64,000 nt of DNA from Elephas maximus indicus. Its lineage: Eukaryota > Chordata > Mammalia > Proboscidea > Elephantidae. The DNA is taken from assembly GCF_024166365.1 (NCBI RefSeq), contig NC_064820.1, forward strand, positions 147,332,001-147,396,000, written 5' to 3'. Under the pieces are notes generated by a model. It ran no database searches. It was not told the DNA's origin and saw only the letters and a list, made by a program, of their open reading frames with translations. Positions 12,401 through 25,000 of the stretch are shown piece by piece. A program made the translations under genes and the position numbers. Position 1 is the stretch's first letter, and each line of letters starts with the position of its first letter.

Positions 12401-13242
12401 TAAAAAAACCTAGGCAAACTTATCAAAAGGAATAAACTAAACACTGAGAGTGCAGGTCTGTGGTCACGCATAACAATTCCAAATATCAGACTCTTGCATG
12501 ACCAATCTCTGACCACACATTGTTGGTGAAGAGATTTAATTTTGGCCAAAGGAAGAGGATGTCAATTTCCACCCCCACCAGAGGCAAAAAAAAAATCAAA
12601 AACTTTTAGAACAAACCTGAAGGCAATTTTCTCACTAAAAACAAGTGCATGTGCCACCTGGTGGCAAGAGAGTCAAATGTGCATTCTATTCTATTGAGTT
12701 GTCATCAGTGTTTATATATGGTTATTTATTGAAAGACAGCAGTTCTAACATCTGTAAATGCATCTGTCCAAACAGAGCTAAAGCACAAACACAGGAAGGG
12801 AAAGGAGATAATAAAAAGGAAGATGTAGTAACCACAAGGCATCCATGCTGGTCAAATCAGCCTCCTTTTCACTAATCATAAATCACAGTGCCCTGTCCCA
12901 TTAGCTTTTCATGCACCTTCAAATCAGGTGTAAGGGGGTATGGGCAAGAATAAGTTAAAGAGGGAAAGGTTTGCTGTTACACTCTTGGAGATGAGAGAGG
13001 GTAGTTAGCCAAATGATGACTGTAGTGATAAACTGTGGGCTCCTTCATCCATGTTGTTCATAGTCTCAGATCTTCCTGGATACACAAAATGGTACTCAAG
13101 GATTCCTATACACGGCAGGCTGTTTGGAACATAAGAAGCAGCCCCAGAGTCAGATTAATAATGCATCTTTCTGGTCTAACAGTCTCTTTGATGGGTACAA
13201 GGGGATTATGGTTACTTTCTTAGAATTATATGATCCAAATTG
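12401..13242. other. Intergenic, nothing recognised
   Basis: Mixed-composition sequence with no supported gene or classed repeat. Confidence 0.45.
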
Positions 13243-14270
13243 TAAAAATGGTGGCATGGGGGGCATCACACCTCCTCTAACTTCACCAGGGGGAAGAGGA
13301 AGAATCAAGTTCAGCATCAGCCCAAGGCCTATCCCTACAAGGTAGAGGTCAAACATCCCTCTACCCTCCAACCTTTTTATCAATTCTGACACCAGCTGTC
13401 CCTCCCACAGCACTGTCTACTTCTCTGCTGGGTTAGATAACTCACTGCAGTGGCCACACAGAACTCAGAGACAATACTCATAATTACAGGGTTTATTACG
13501 AAAGTAACAGGTTATAACTCGGGATCAGGATCAACAGGCCACAACTGGGGATCAGGATTAGGAAGCATGTAGGCAAAGTCTCCTTTCTTCAGTGCAGGAC
13601 AGCTCTTTCAGCTCCTCTCAGCCTTGTAAGGCTCTTCTTGGCCCCCTGAGGACATGCCTCCTTTCTCGTCCTTCCGCCATTATGTCAAGTGTTACAAAGC
13701 TCTTTAGCTCCAAGTGCCCTGACGCCCCAGTCTATCAGCAAGCCTCCTGCCTGAAGACTCTTGGCTCTCTTGGTCCACGGGTTGACATGCCCACTGTAGC
13801 CACCTTGCTCCTTGGGCCAGGAAGCTCACTGTGCTATCTCGTGCCTGTCTCCTGGTTCTGCTGCTGCTGTTTATCTGCTGCTGCTTCTTGCTGTCCCTTG
13901 TGTTACAGCTCTGTCTCCTGGGTCTAGGAGGTTCTCAGCCAGGGATTCCAGGTCCAATGGATGTGCTCCATTCCTGGCTCTTCTTTCTTGATAATATTGA
14001 AGTCCCCCTTTCTGTTCTGGGATTGGCTCTCTTTTTAAGCCTAGCGGGATGGCAAAACTGACCAATCCCCTTGTTAGGGTTCCAAACACTTTATTTGTGT
14101 GGTCCCACTGCCACAAGGGTTCCATGTACCTTATTTACATTGTTAGCAAGGTGTCCAATCCCCTTGGTGGCCCACGAGCACTTTATTTGCATAATCCCAC
14201 CCAGTCATTGTGTGGGAATTACAAGACTATGCTTGGCTAAAAAGGCCATATTAAGTAATTCACTGCACCA
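13243..14270 (-). mobile_element. ERVL-type LTR with primer-binding site, antisense
   Basis: The reverse complement matches the element at 33,903-35,325 over nearly its whole length, including the start (ATGACTGGGTGGGATTATGC) and the end near CCATTTTTACAA. The complement of 13,381-13,394 reads TGGTGTCAGAATTG, close to a tRNA-Leu primer-binding site as used by ERVL elements. It is therefore an LTR plus a short leader, with no viral genes. Confidence 0.7.
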
Positions 14271-14559
14271 TACAAATGACTACCACTCTGAAGTGCTTAC
14301 TATATGTGCCAGGCACGTGCTCACCACTTTACATCTCATTTAATGCACATAACAATTCTGTATCATTTCACCCCATGGTGATGGTGGTCATGGTGGTGGT
14401 GAAGCAGGGCCGTTGGGCTCCTGGTACATAGGCCGGGAAAAGGTCAAACGGGACAGAGAGTAGAATAAACAACCTGACCTACTGGCACTGGTGCAACCAT
14501 AACCCACCTCCTGGAGATTGGAACAGAACACACAGGCCCTATGGGGGAAAAGTTCTTGG

Positions 14560-15060
14560 CTGTTTGGTGAAACTAACTGAAATGTTTTAAGATGCTGCAA
14601 ATAAACTGTTGATGTAGATCCTGCAGGTCTCCACAGGTGCAGAGCACGCGCAAAAGAAGTAACAATGACTGCTGTTTGACTTTCCTGTGCCCGCTGAAGA
14701 GGGTGATGTGACGAAGAGAACCAGTGCGCCTGCGTCACATCCCATCATAAGTTATGTCAAGGGGAACCAAAGGACTTCCATCTTGAAGAAATCCTGCATG
14801 CGCACCTGTATTTACATAGCCCAACCCCTTCTCAGAAATCTCCGTCTTTCCCCCTGAAAACCTCATGAATAAACATCAAGACCCCTCCTTGTCAAATCTT
14901 GAATACCTGGCTCTTAGGCAAACCGGAAAGACAGTCTCTCTGAAGGTTCTAGCCCTTACTGTCTCCTTTTGCTAGCTGCTGGCAAAATAAATTTGCTTGT
15001 GTGACTCCAGGCTGCCTCAGTAGTCTTATTGGGCAGTGTGAATCCGGTTGGGTTCAACTG
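14560..15060 (+). mobile_element. Probable ERV1-like solo LTR
   Basis: A polyadenylation signal (GGCAAAATAAATTTGC) lies near the right end, followed by an R/U5-like tail (GTGTGACTCCAGGCTGCCTCAG). The upstream part is C-rich with a second AATAAA near 14,868. No viral frames are present. The left boundary is a guess; 14,390-14,560 may belong to it too. Confidence 0.45.
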
Positions 15061-15079
15061 AGGTAGGGGCCCTAAGTCA

Positions 15080-15281
15080 CAGTAGTTGCCATACAGTTGA
15101 TTCTGACTCCTGGCGAACCCATGTGTGCAGAGAAGATTTGCTCCATAGGGTTTTTAAGGCTGTGACCTTTCGGAAGTAGGTTGCTGGGCCTGTCTTCCGA
15201 GGTGCCTCTGGATGGGTTCCAAACACCAACCATTTGGCTAGCAGTTAAGTGCTTAACCGTTTGCGCCACCCAGGGGCTACT
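15080..15281 (-). mobile_element. AfroSINE, long subtype
   Basis: Antisense: AGTTGCCATACAGTTGATTC, a middle block GGCCTGTCTTCCGAGGTGCC, and end TTTGCGCCACCCAGGGGC. It abuts the LTR-like sequence on its left. Confidence 0.8.
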
Positions 15282-16039
15282 ATAAGTGCTGGGGTCAGGA
15301 GTCACCCTTAACATCGCTTTATTTACCAATGGATTGATGTAAATATCTTTGAAATCTATTTCTATTTTTCAACCTCTTAGAATAAGTTTGAAAGGCGCAG
15401 TCTCTGCATTTATTTAGCACTGGTGGCAGCTCAAGAAATATCTGTTGCATGAACATAGTATTTCTATACTTTAAACTTGCTTTATTCTATTTTAGGCGCC
15501 CCCCCACCCTAATCGGTGACAACGAGAGAGAATCCTCTTCATTCACTCTCAGAATTTTCTTAGCACCCCGCCCCCTCCCTCCTTTGCTTGGGAGTGCAGA
15601 GCCCTGGTCCTCAGTTGCACACCTCACTGACCCAGCTATCCCGTCTTCATTCTAGGCTCTTTCCCAGCTTTCTGCTCAGATGGTTCCACATTTGCCAAGT
15701 GCCAGAGCCAATACTCGTGGCCCCGGATTTGGGGATGGTTTAGGGAGGGAGTGATTGCCCTACGGGCCAGTTAAATGTTAAAACCAACTAACAGGCAAAA
15801 CCTCCTGTCCCACGGAGATGTGTAGGGTTAGGGTTGCCAGGAAGCTCCGTTAAACATGAATTTCGGTATGTCCCTTATACTAGAAATTATTCATTGTTCA
15901 TGTGAAATTAAAATTTAACTGGGCATCCTGTATTTAATCTGGCAACACTAGGTAGGATAGCACGGGTAAAGGCAAGATTTGCGACCTTCAAAAGTTCTGT
16001 ACTGGATGGGGCACCCGAAGGAGGACGCTTCTGAGCCTT
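15282..16039. other. Region upstream of TXNDC15, no gene
   Basis: No coding exon recognised. About 15,830-15,955 resembles a common old mammalian repeat (TTGCCAGGAAG...GGGCATCCTGTATTTAATC) of uncertain class. The final part leads into the CpG island. Confidence 0.45.
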
Positions 16040-16272
16040 ACCGGTTCAGGGAACCAAGCGTGGAAACCCTCCCCGGGCGGGTGCTGTGAATGCTGCAAGC
16101 GGCCAGGCCCTGGCTCGCGCGTGAAGAAAGAGGTCCTCTCTGCTGGAGCCCAGCCCTAGATTTGGGGGTCGAGAAAGTTCGCAACGACCTACGATGGCTC
16201 GCGCTTGGCTCCTTAAGAAGCTTTGAGTGCGCCAGGTACCGGCCCGCGTCCAGAGGCAGGACGCCCGACTCA

Positions 16273-16283
16273 AAGATGGCGCC
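16273..16283 (+). promoter_or_regulatory. YY1-like motif 1
   Basis: AAGATGGCGCC, one mismatch from AAnATGGCGGC. It includes an ATG in a different frame from TXNDC15. Confidence 0.55.
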
Positions 16284-16303
16284 CGCAGCGACTGCCCGCT
16301 GCC

Positions 16304-16314
16304 AATATGGCGGC
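16304..16314 (+). promoter_or_regulatory. YY1-like motif 2
   Basis: AATATGGCGGC, an exact match to AAnATGGCGGC. Its ATG (16,307) is in frame with TXNDC15 and has A at -3 and G at +4. It could serve as an upstream start if transcription begins before it. Confidence 0.6.
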
Positions 16315-16444
16315 GCGGGGCCGCGCCCGCGCTCAGTGGCTCTCCGCCCCCAGCCTTCCTCAGGCTGGGAGCGCGACTCGTGTCGCTTTGCGCCGGTTGC
16401 CCTTCGGCCTGGGTGGTGGTCCTGGCCGCCACCCGCCCCGCGCC

Positions 16445-16511
16445 ATGCGGCTCCTCAGCTGGTGGCCAGTGTTGCTGTGGGTGCTTGGGCCTCCTGCCCG
16501 CGGCCTGGAGG
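16445..16511 (+). CDS. TXNDC15: TXNDC15 coding exon 1 (signal peptide)
   Basis: Encodes [20 protein letters not shown] plus Leu-Glu and one base of the next codon, then the donor G|GTGAGT at 16,512. The hydrophobic core [10 protein letters not shown] and the following PPARG fit a cleaved signal peptide. The human protein, as I recall it, starts 12 codons earlier; that codon is CTG here. I therefore chose 16,445 as the most conservative start (G at -3). The alternative start is 16,307. Confidence 0.85.
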
Positions 16512-19500
16512 GTGAGTGCGCGTCGGCGGCGGGGGGCCGCAGGCGATGGTGCGGCAGGCGGCGGTGCGTGAGTGATGGGGCGAGGTGGAGATCTACTGGG
16601 GCGACGCTTTTACCTGCGTGAAGGCCCGCAATGCGCGCCTCGGCTTTTCTGGGTCCCTCCGTGCGCTTCTCCCCTTATTATCCTGACCTCTTTCGCCGTG
16701 TGCGCTGCCGGCTTGTGGTGGTGATGGTGGTGGTGTGGTTGACCATGGGTACACCCCGGGCTCCTCGCGGCCCGGGCCAGGCTCAGGCTCCCTTTGGCAG
16801 GCGTCTGTTAGTCAGGAGTGACCGTGTATTAAGCGCTTACTGTGGGATATCATGTGGTGAGCACTTTATAAATAGTAATAATAATCATAGTAAATACCCA
16901 ATATTTAATGTACCCTTGTTAAGATTGCAAAGCGTTTTATTACATAATTTTCTACGAGATATGTTCCCTTTGTGTCTCCATTTTACAGATTAAATTGCTG
17001 AGCTTCAGAGAGGCTTAAGTAATTTGCCCAAGTTGGCACTTCTGTTAAATGGTCGAGTGTCTCTGACCCCAGAGTCCAGGCTTACCTTGCACCCTGATGG
17101 AACACTTTGTTAAGGAGTCCACTCCTGCTCAGATGCCTGCATCAAGGACAGACCAGAAAAACTTATGAGACTCAGTGGGTTACCTGCTGCTCACCAGGGC
17201 ATGCTCTCAGGACCCCCCTCAGAGGTGAGGAAGGCAGCCATCCTGGCGGCATGGCTGGAGGTGGGGGAGAGGTGGGGCGTGGAGAAGACCTTACTCTCGT
17301 TGCTTCCTCACCCCACTCTTAGCAGCCCTGTAAGCCCAGACCCTTTAGGCTTAACTTGTCATTCAGACTTAGCAAGAATAAACCCAAACCAAACTCGTTG
17401 TTGAGTTGATTCTGACTCATAGCAATACTATAGGACAGAGTAGGACTGCCCTGTAGGGTTTCCAAGGACCACCTGGTGGATTTGAACTGTTGACCTTTTG
17501 GTTAGCAGCCTTGGCTTTTAACTACTATACCACCAGGGTTTCCTGAGCAGGAATAGGCAGGTCTTTCCTTTCCCTGGGATGTCCTGGAAGGAGGGGGTAG
17601 AGGCAGACTGTGGGTGAGCCGGGAGAAGGGTGAGGAATAGCAGCACAACAACCATTTATAAAAGGACTCACTCTGTTCCAGGCCTTGTGTTTAGGGCTAT
17701 TCGTGCATCATTGTATGTAATCTTCATATGCTTATGAAGTAGATGTTGCTATCTTCCCCATTTTATGGATGAGTAAAACTGAAACTCAGAACCAGTAGAT
17801 CTTTTGCCAAGGTGATAAAGGGAGAAGTGGAGAAGCTATGATGCAAGCCATTGTCATCTGGACTTCACAGCCAAATGTAACCTCTGTACTCTCACTGCAC
17901 TTAACCACCAACCTCAGAAAGGTGATAGCATGTGCTGGGTATCCTGTTTGCCCCCAGATCATTCACCAGCCTTCTCCACCCTGCTCTGTGCCATGGGTGG
18001 CTGGCCTGCAGGAATACCAACTGGCTGTCCTGCTTTCTTGGTTCCTTTGGCTTGCAATGAGAGGAGAGTGAGGTCAGGGTATTGATTCCTTCAACTCCCT
18101 CCCTCAGGAGTTATCACAGGTTGGCTGTGTTCCTCCACTGAAAGTTACAGCTTCTGGAAGGCTGCCTTCTCTGTGCTGCCCTCGCTGTTCCAAGATCCTA
18201 TGACTTTTTCCCTCCTCGAACCCTTTAGGACTGTAAGTAGCAATTGGCTGCCTCTGTGCTGTTGCTGATCCTGAAGTTTATTACCATTGCTCTTGGCTTT
18301 CCCAACTTCCTGCCCAAACCTTGGTTGTCCCTTTAGTAGCTCTTCTCAAATTTCTCAAGTTAAGTATGCTATGACAGGTCCTGGCAGGACCCTGGATGGT
18401 TGAGGGAACTTACTGTTGCTGTCAGTGTGAGCCCACCTTGCACTTAGGGTCAGATCATCAAATTATCTCGCAGATGCTGAAGTTAACATCTGTCATGGGG
18501 TGTCATTGGTCATCATGGCCAGTCCATAAATGGGGTGAGGTCACAGGAACTTTCACCAGCTGGTTCCTTCTTCACTGTGTCAAGTCAATTAGATTCTGAC
18601 TGATAGTGACCTAACAGGACAGAGTAGAACTGCCCCATAGGGGTTCTAGGACCCTAACCTTTACGGACAGTGTTCTGCTGCTATTTATAAGGTTTTCACT
18701 GTCTAATTCTTTTCAGAAGTAGACTGCCAGGTCCTTCTTCCTAGTCTGTCTTAGTCTGGAAGCTCAGCTGCAACATGTCTGCCATGGGTGACCCTGCTGG
18801 TATCTGAATACCAGTGGCATAGCTTCCAGCAACATGCAAGCCCCCAGAGTATTACAAACCCAACAGACACGTGGGGGAATATAGTCTGATACAGTGCCGG
18901 AAGATGAGTCCCCCAGGTTGGAAGGGACTTAAAAGATGACTGGGGAAGTGCTGCCTCCTCAAAGTAGAGTCAACCTTAATGTTGTAAATGGAGTCAAGCT
19001 TTTGGGACCTTTATTTGCTGATGTGGAACGACTCAAAATGAGAAAAAACAGCTGCAAACGTCCATTAATAATTGGAATGTGCAATTCACGAAGCATGAAT
19101 CTAGGAAAATTGGAAGTTGTCAAAAATGAAGTGGAACGCATAAACATCGATATCCTAGGTATTAGTGAGCTGAAATGGACTGGTATTGGCCATTTTGAAT
19201 TGGACAATCATAAGGTCTACTACACTGGGAATGAAAACTTGAAGAGGAATGGCTTTGCATTCATTGTCAAAAAAAAACATTTCAAGATCCATCCGGAAGT
19301 ACAGTGCTGTCAGTGATAGGATAATATCCATACGCCTATAAGGAAGACCAGTTAATATGACTGTTATTCAAATTTGCGCATCAACCACCAAGGCCAGAGA
19401 TGAAGAAATTGAAGATTTTTACCAGTTCTGCAGTCTGAAATTGATTCAACATGCAGTCATGTTGCATTGATAATTACTGGAGATTGGAATGTGAAAGTTG

Positions 19501-22029
19501 GAAACAAGGAAGGATCAGTAGTTGGAAAATATGGCCTTGGTGATAGAAACGATGGCAGAGATCGCATGATTGAATTTTGCAAATACCTTTTGTCACTAAC
19601 ATAAACGGCGACTATATACATGGACCTTGCTAGATGGAATACAGAGAAATAAAGTCAACTACATCTGTGGAGAGAAAACATGGAAAACCTCAATATCATC
19701 AGTCAGAACAAGGCTAGGGGTGAACTACGGAACAGACCATCAATTGCTCATGTGCAAGTCCAAGTTGAAACTGAAGAAAATTAGAATAAGTCCACGAGAG
19801 TCAAAGTACGACCTTGAGTATACTCCACCTGAATTTAGAGACCATCTCAAGAATAGATTTGATGTGTTCAACACTAATGACCAAAGACCAGACAAGTTGT
19901 GGCATGACATTAAGGACATCATATGTGAAGAAAGCAAGAGGTCATTAAAAAGACAGAAAAGAAAGAAGAGACCAAAATGGATGTCAGAAGAGACTCTGAA
20001 ACTTGCTCTTGAACATAGAGTAGCTAAAGCAAAAGGGAGAAATGTTGAAGTAAAAGACCTGAACAGAAGATTCAGAAGGGCAGCTGTAAAAGACAAATTA
20101 TTATAATGACATGTGCAGAGACCTGGAGATAGAAAACCAAAAGGGAAGAACATGCTTGGCATTTCTTAAGCTGAAAGAACTGAAGAAAAGTTCAGGACTT
20201 GAGTTGCAATATTGGAGGATTCTATGGGGAAAACATTAAATGATGCAGGAAGCATCAAAAGAAGATGGAAGGGATGCACAGAGTCACTATACCAAAAGTG
20301 GTCTATATTCAACCATTTCAGGAGGGAGCATATGATCAGGAACCAAAGGTACTGAAGGAAGAAGTCCAAGCTGCACTGAAGGAATTCGCAAAAAACAAGG
20401 CTCCAGGAATTGATGGGTTACCAATTGAGAAGTTTCAATAAACAGATGCAGTGCTGAAAGTGCTCATCATCTATGCCAAGAAATTTGGAAGATAACTACC
20501 TGGCCAACTGACTGGAAGAGATCCATATTTATTCCTATTCCCAAGAAAGGTGATCGAACCAAAATTATTGAACAATATCATTAATATCACCTGGAAATAA
20601 AATTTTGCTGAAGATCATTCAAAAATGGTTGGCAGGGAACTGCCAGAAATTCAAGCCAGATTCAGAAGAGAATGTGGAACCAGGGATATCATATGGATCA
20701 TGGCTGAAAGCAGAGAATACCAGAAAGATGTTTACCTGCGTTTTTGACTATGCAAAGGCATTCGACTGTGTGGATCATAACAAATTATGGATAACATTCT
20801 AAAGAATGGGAATTCCAGAACACTTAGTCATGCTCATGAGGAACCTTTACATAGATCGAGAGGCAGTCATTCGAACAGAACAAGGGTTTAGTGTGTAGTT
20901 TAAAGTCAGGAAAGATGTGCATCAGGGTTGTATTCTTTCACCATACCTAGTCAATCTGTATGCTGAGCAAATAATCTGAGAAGCTGGACTGTATGAAGAA
21001 GAACAGGGCATCAGGATTGGAGGAAGACTCATTAACAACCTGTGTTATGCAGATGACACAACCTTGCTTGCTGAAAGTGTTGAGGACTTAAAGCACTTAC
21101 TGATGAAGATCAAAGACTACAGCCTTCAGTATGGATTACACCTCAACATAAAATAAAAATCCTCACAACTGGGCCAATAAGCAACATCATGATAAATGAA
21201 GAAAAGATTGAAGTTATCAAGGATTTTATTTTACTTGGATTCACAATCAACACCCATGGAAGCAACAGTCAAGAAATCAAAAAACGCATTGCATGGGGCA
21301 GATTTGCTGCAAAGACGTCTTTAAAGTGTTGAAAAGCAAAGATGTCACCTTGAGGACTAAGGTGCACCTGACCCAAGCCATGGTGTTTTCAATTGCTTCA
21401 TATGCATTTGAAAGCTGGACTGTTAATAAGGAAGACCAAAGAAGAATTGACGCCTTTGAATTGTGGTGTTGGTGAAGAATATTGCCGAATGAACAAATTT
21501 GTCTTGGAAGAAGTATAGCCAGAATGCTCCTTACAAGCAAGGATGGTGAGACTATGTCTCACGTAGTTTGGACATGTAATCAGGAGGGATCAGTTCCTGG
21601 AGAAGGACATCATGCTTGGTAGATGGTCAGTGAAAAAGAGGAAGATCCTCAACGAGATGGATCGACCCAGTGGTGGCAGCAGTGGGGTCAAGCATAACAG
21701 TGATTGTGAGGATGGCGCAGGACAGGGCAGCGTTTTGTTCTATAGTACGTAGGGTCGCTATGAGTTGGAACTGACTCGACAGCATATAACAACAACAATG
21801 ACATATGATGTTAAACATCTTTTCATATGCTCTATTTGCCATCTGTATATCTTTAGCAAGGTGTCTGTTCAGATCTTTTGCCAATTTTTTAATTGAGTTG
21901 TTTTCTTATTGTTGAGTTTTAAAATTTCTTTGTATATTTTGGATATAACTCTTTTATCAGATGTGTTTGGCAAGTATTTTCTTGCAGTCTGTGCCTTGTC
22001 TCTTCATTTCTGAACAGTGCCTTTTGTTT

Positions 22030-22081
<52 letters not shown>

Positions 22082-25000
22082 AACCCTTTGGCATCAAGTC
22101 GATTCCTATAGGACATAGTAAAACTGCCCCATAAGGCTTCCAAGGAGTGGATGGTGGATTCGAACTGTCAGCCTTTTGGTTAGCAGCCAAACAGTTTACC
22201 CCTGCACAACCAGGGCCCCATGTATATGTATGTACACTTAACTTTTGAACACAGGGAATACAGTTAAAATTGTTTAAAAATCCTTGCTTACTAATTTTGA
22301 CATGTGTATCAGTTCTGAGCTAGTTTTGATTGATTGATTATTAAATGTAATCTGAGGTATGGATTACATTTTTCTGCCTGGCAATCTTTGATCAGATGCC
22401 AGACATGAATTTTACATTTATTTATTTTATTGTGCTTTAGATGGAAGTTTACAGAGCAAATTAGTTTTTCATTAAACAATTAATATACGTATTGTTTTGT
22501 GACATTGGTTGCCAACCCCACGATGTGTCAACACTCTCCCTGTCTTGACCTTGGGTTATCCATTTGCATTCTTGCAGCTTTCCAGTCCCCTCCTGCCTTC
22601 CTGTCCCTGACCCTGGGGTGGTATGCCCATTTAGTCTCCTTTACATGGTTGAGCTACTTGTGTTATTGTTTGTTTTATGGGCCTGACTGATCTTTGGCTG
22701 AGGGGGGAACCTCAGGAGTGACTTCAGTACTGAGTTAAAAGGATGTCCGGGGCCATACTCTGGGAGTTTCTCCAGTTAGAATTTTGTTCTACATTTTCCC
22801 CGGCTCTGTCTAGGATCCTGTATTGTGAGGCCTGTCAGAGTAATCGGTGGTAGTAGCAGGCACCATCTAGTTGTGCTGGACTCAGTCTGGTGGAAGCTGT
22901 GGTAGTTGTGGTCCATTAGTCCTTTGGACTAATCTTTCCCTTGTGTCTTTGGTTTTTTTCATTCTCCCTTGCTCCAGGTGGGACCAGTGGAGTATCTTAG
23001 ATGGCCGCTCACAAGCTTTTAAGACCCCAGATGCTACTGACCAAAGTAGAATGTAGAACATTTTCTTTATAAAATATGTTATGCCAATTGAGCCAGATGT
23101 CCCCTGAGACCATGGTCCTCAGCCCAGAAATTTGGTCCTTCAGAGAGAATTTTATGTTTTTGAATGTTGGATATGTTCCTATAAATATTCTTGAGCTTTG
23201 TTCTGGGATAGTTAAGTTACTTGGAAAGGTTTTGACCCTTTCAGGTCTTGTTTTTAAGGGTTGTTAGATGTGAACAGAGTTGAATGTAGTCTAAGATTAG
23301 CTGTGCTCCGCTACTGAGGCAAGTCCCATTTGTGTATTCTTCCCAGTGCCCCATGAATTACGAGGTTTTCCAGTCTAGCTTGTGGGAACAGGTACTATTT
23401 CTAGCTCCGTGTGAGTGCTGGATACTATTATCTCTAATCCTTTGGGATGGTTCTTTCCCTGGCTTTGGGTAGTTTACTCACACACACGTACTGGTCAATA
23501 TTCTGCTAAATACACAAGAGGGGACCTGCTGAAGATCTCTGGAGTCCTCTCGTCTTGTGTCCTGTGCTGGAAACTATAGCTTCCTTGACCTCCCTGGACT
23601 CTTAGCTCTATCTCTTCAATTCAGGAAGCCTACCAGGCTCTGCCTGCGTTCTCTCTCCTTGAACCATGGTTGAGAATTCTCTCAAGGCAGTAAACTGGGG
23701 CAATTATAGGGCTTTGTTTCCCCTTTCTCAGGGATCACTGTCTAGTGAGGTCTTTGTTGCCTGATGAGTAGTGTCCTGAAATTATTTAATATATTGTTTA
23801 TTTTTTGGTTGTTTCAGGAAGGAGGGCTAATTTCATCCCTGCTACTCCATTTTGGCCAGAAGTGGAATTCCCAAAGAATGTTTTTGAATTGCCAAATGAA
23901 TCTGCAAATTTCTGTGGGGATATTTGAGACCTTATAAAAATGTGCATACACTAGGAAGCTCTCAAACCTTTTCGCAGTTTAAGCCAGTCAGTCATTCACT
24001 CTCTGGTGTCATGCTCTTGGCATGACAGATCTCATTCTCATTATACAGGCGGCAGTTCCCCAGCTAGGTGGTGAGATTGCCTGAGGGCAGGCACTAAGGT
24101 TGTCTGAGGACAGGGGCTGTGCGGGGCTTGTTTGTTTCCCCTGGTCAGTACTTGGTATAGAGCCTGGCAGCTGGTGTGTTGATAAGAGTTGGAGGGCAGG
24201 AGTCACTGCTCCAGAGATTAATGGAGATTGCTAAATGGACATGCGAGACTGCCTTGGAGTCTTCTCTTACCTGAGCATTTTGCCAGGACCCACCTTGTGG
24301 CTCCAAAGTGGGAGGAAGGCCCCCTTCTTCTTCCTTCTGCTGCTGCCCCTGTTCTTCTGGGCGTTCTTCTTGCACTCCCAAGGGCAGCAGGCAGGCTAGC
24401 AGAGTCCAGCTGTCAGGAAGGAGCTGCTATGTGACCCAAGCCTGTTCCTCAGGCAGTGCAGCCCAGGATTCCCAGGGGTATCATGGTGGGAGATTACATC
24501 TGCTCTGGACTAGCAGCCAGGAGACTTTGCTCCTAAACCTGGCTCTGCTGCTTACTAGCTGTGTGCTATTCACATTATACTGAACCTCTCTGTGCCTCAG
24601 CTTGGTCATTTATTAATTGATTGAGGATGAACCCTTGTCCTGCCTATCTCGCAGAGCTGTTATTATGTGTGCAAAGATGCTTTGCCATAGTAGAATCTTC
24701 CGTAAAGCCATTATTATTTTGGGGGGTATTCTTATCAAACAAAAGGAAATGTTAAAATGTTTGTATCATATTTTCTTAACTGGATGTCTGCACTGGAATG
24801 CCTTTGGACATGACCCAGATGAAAGTGGTAGGCTTTGAGTGAAGCTGTGTATTTGTCCACTTACCTACTTGGTGTTCATTGATCTAGTACCCTGTGAGCA
24901 CTTTCTTCATGACCTGGAGAATGGTGGGGGCTCTTGGCTCTTAGATAGTTTAACAGGAAGGATAACTTTTTTCTCCAGAGGGGAACATTTCATAGTTGAG

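Larger units (their letters stand above)
16040..16790. promoter_or_regulatory. TXNDC15: CpG island and promoter of TXNDC15
   Basis: An abrupt rise in G+C and CpG density surrounds the first coding exon, against the AT-rich flanks. There is no obvious TATA box. Two motifs matching the YY1 consensus AAnATGGCGGC occur just upstream of the coding start, as in many TATA-less mammalian promoters with YY1 sites near the start of transcription. The exact transcription start cannot be read from the sequence. Confidence 0.75.
21800..22380 (-). mobile_element. Old L1 LINE fragment, antisense
   Basis: Text such as TTTGCCATCTGTATATCTTTAGC and CAAGGTGTCTGTTCAGATC is antisense L1 ORF2/3' UTR. It is interrupted by a microsatellite and a SINE at 22,031-22,218. 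Confidence 0.65.

Noticed and set aside
14388-14738. 116-codon minus-strand frame
   Set aside because: It overlaps an LTR-like repeat, is antisense to it and has no domain.
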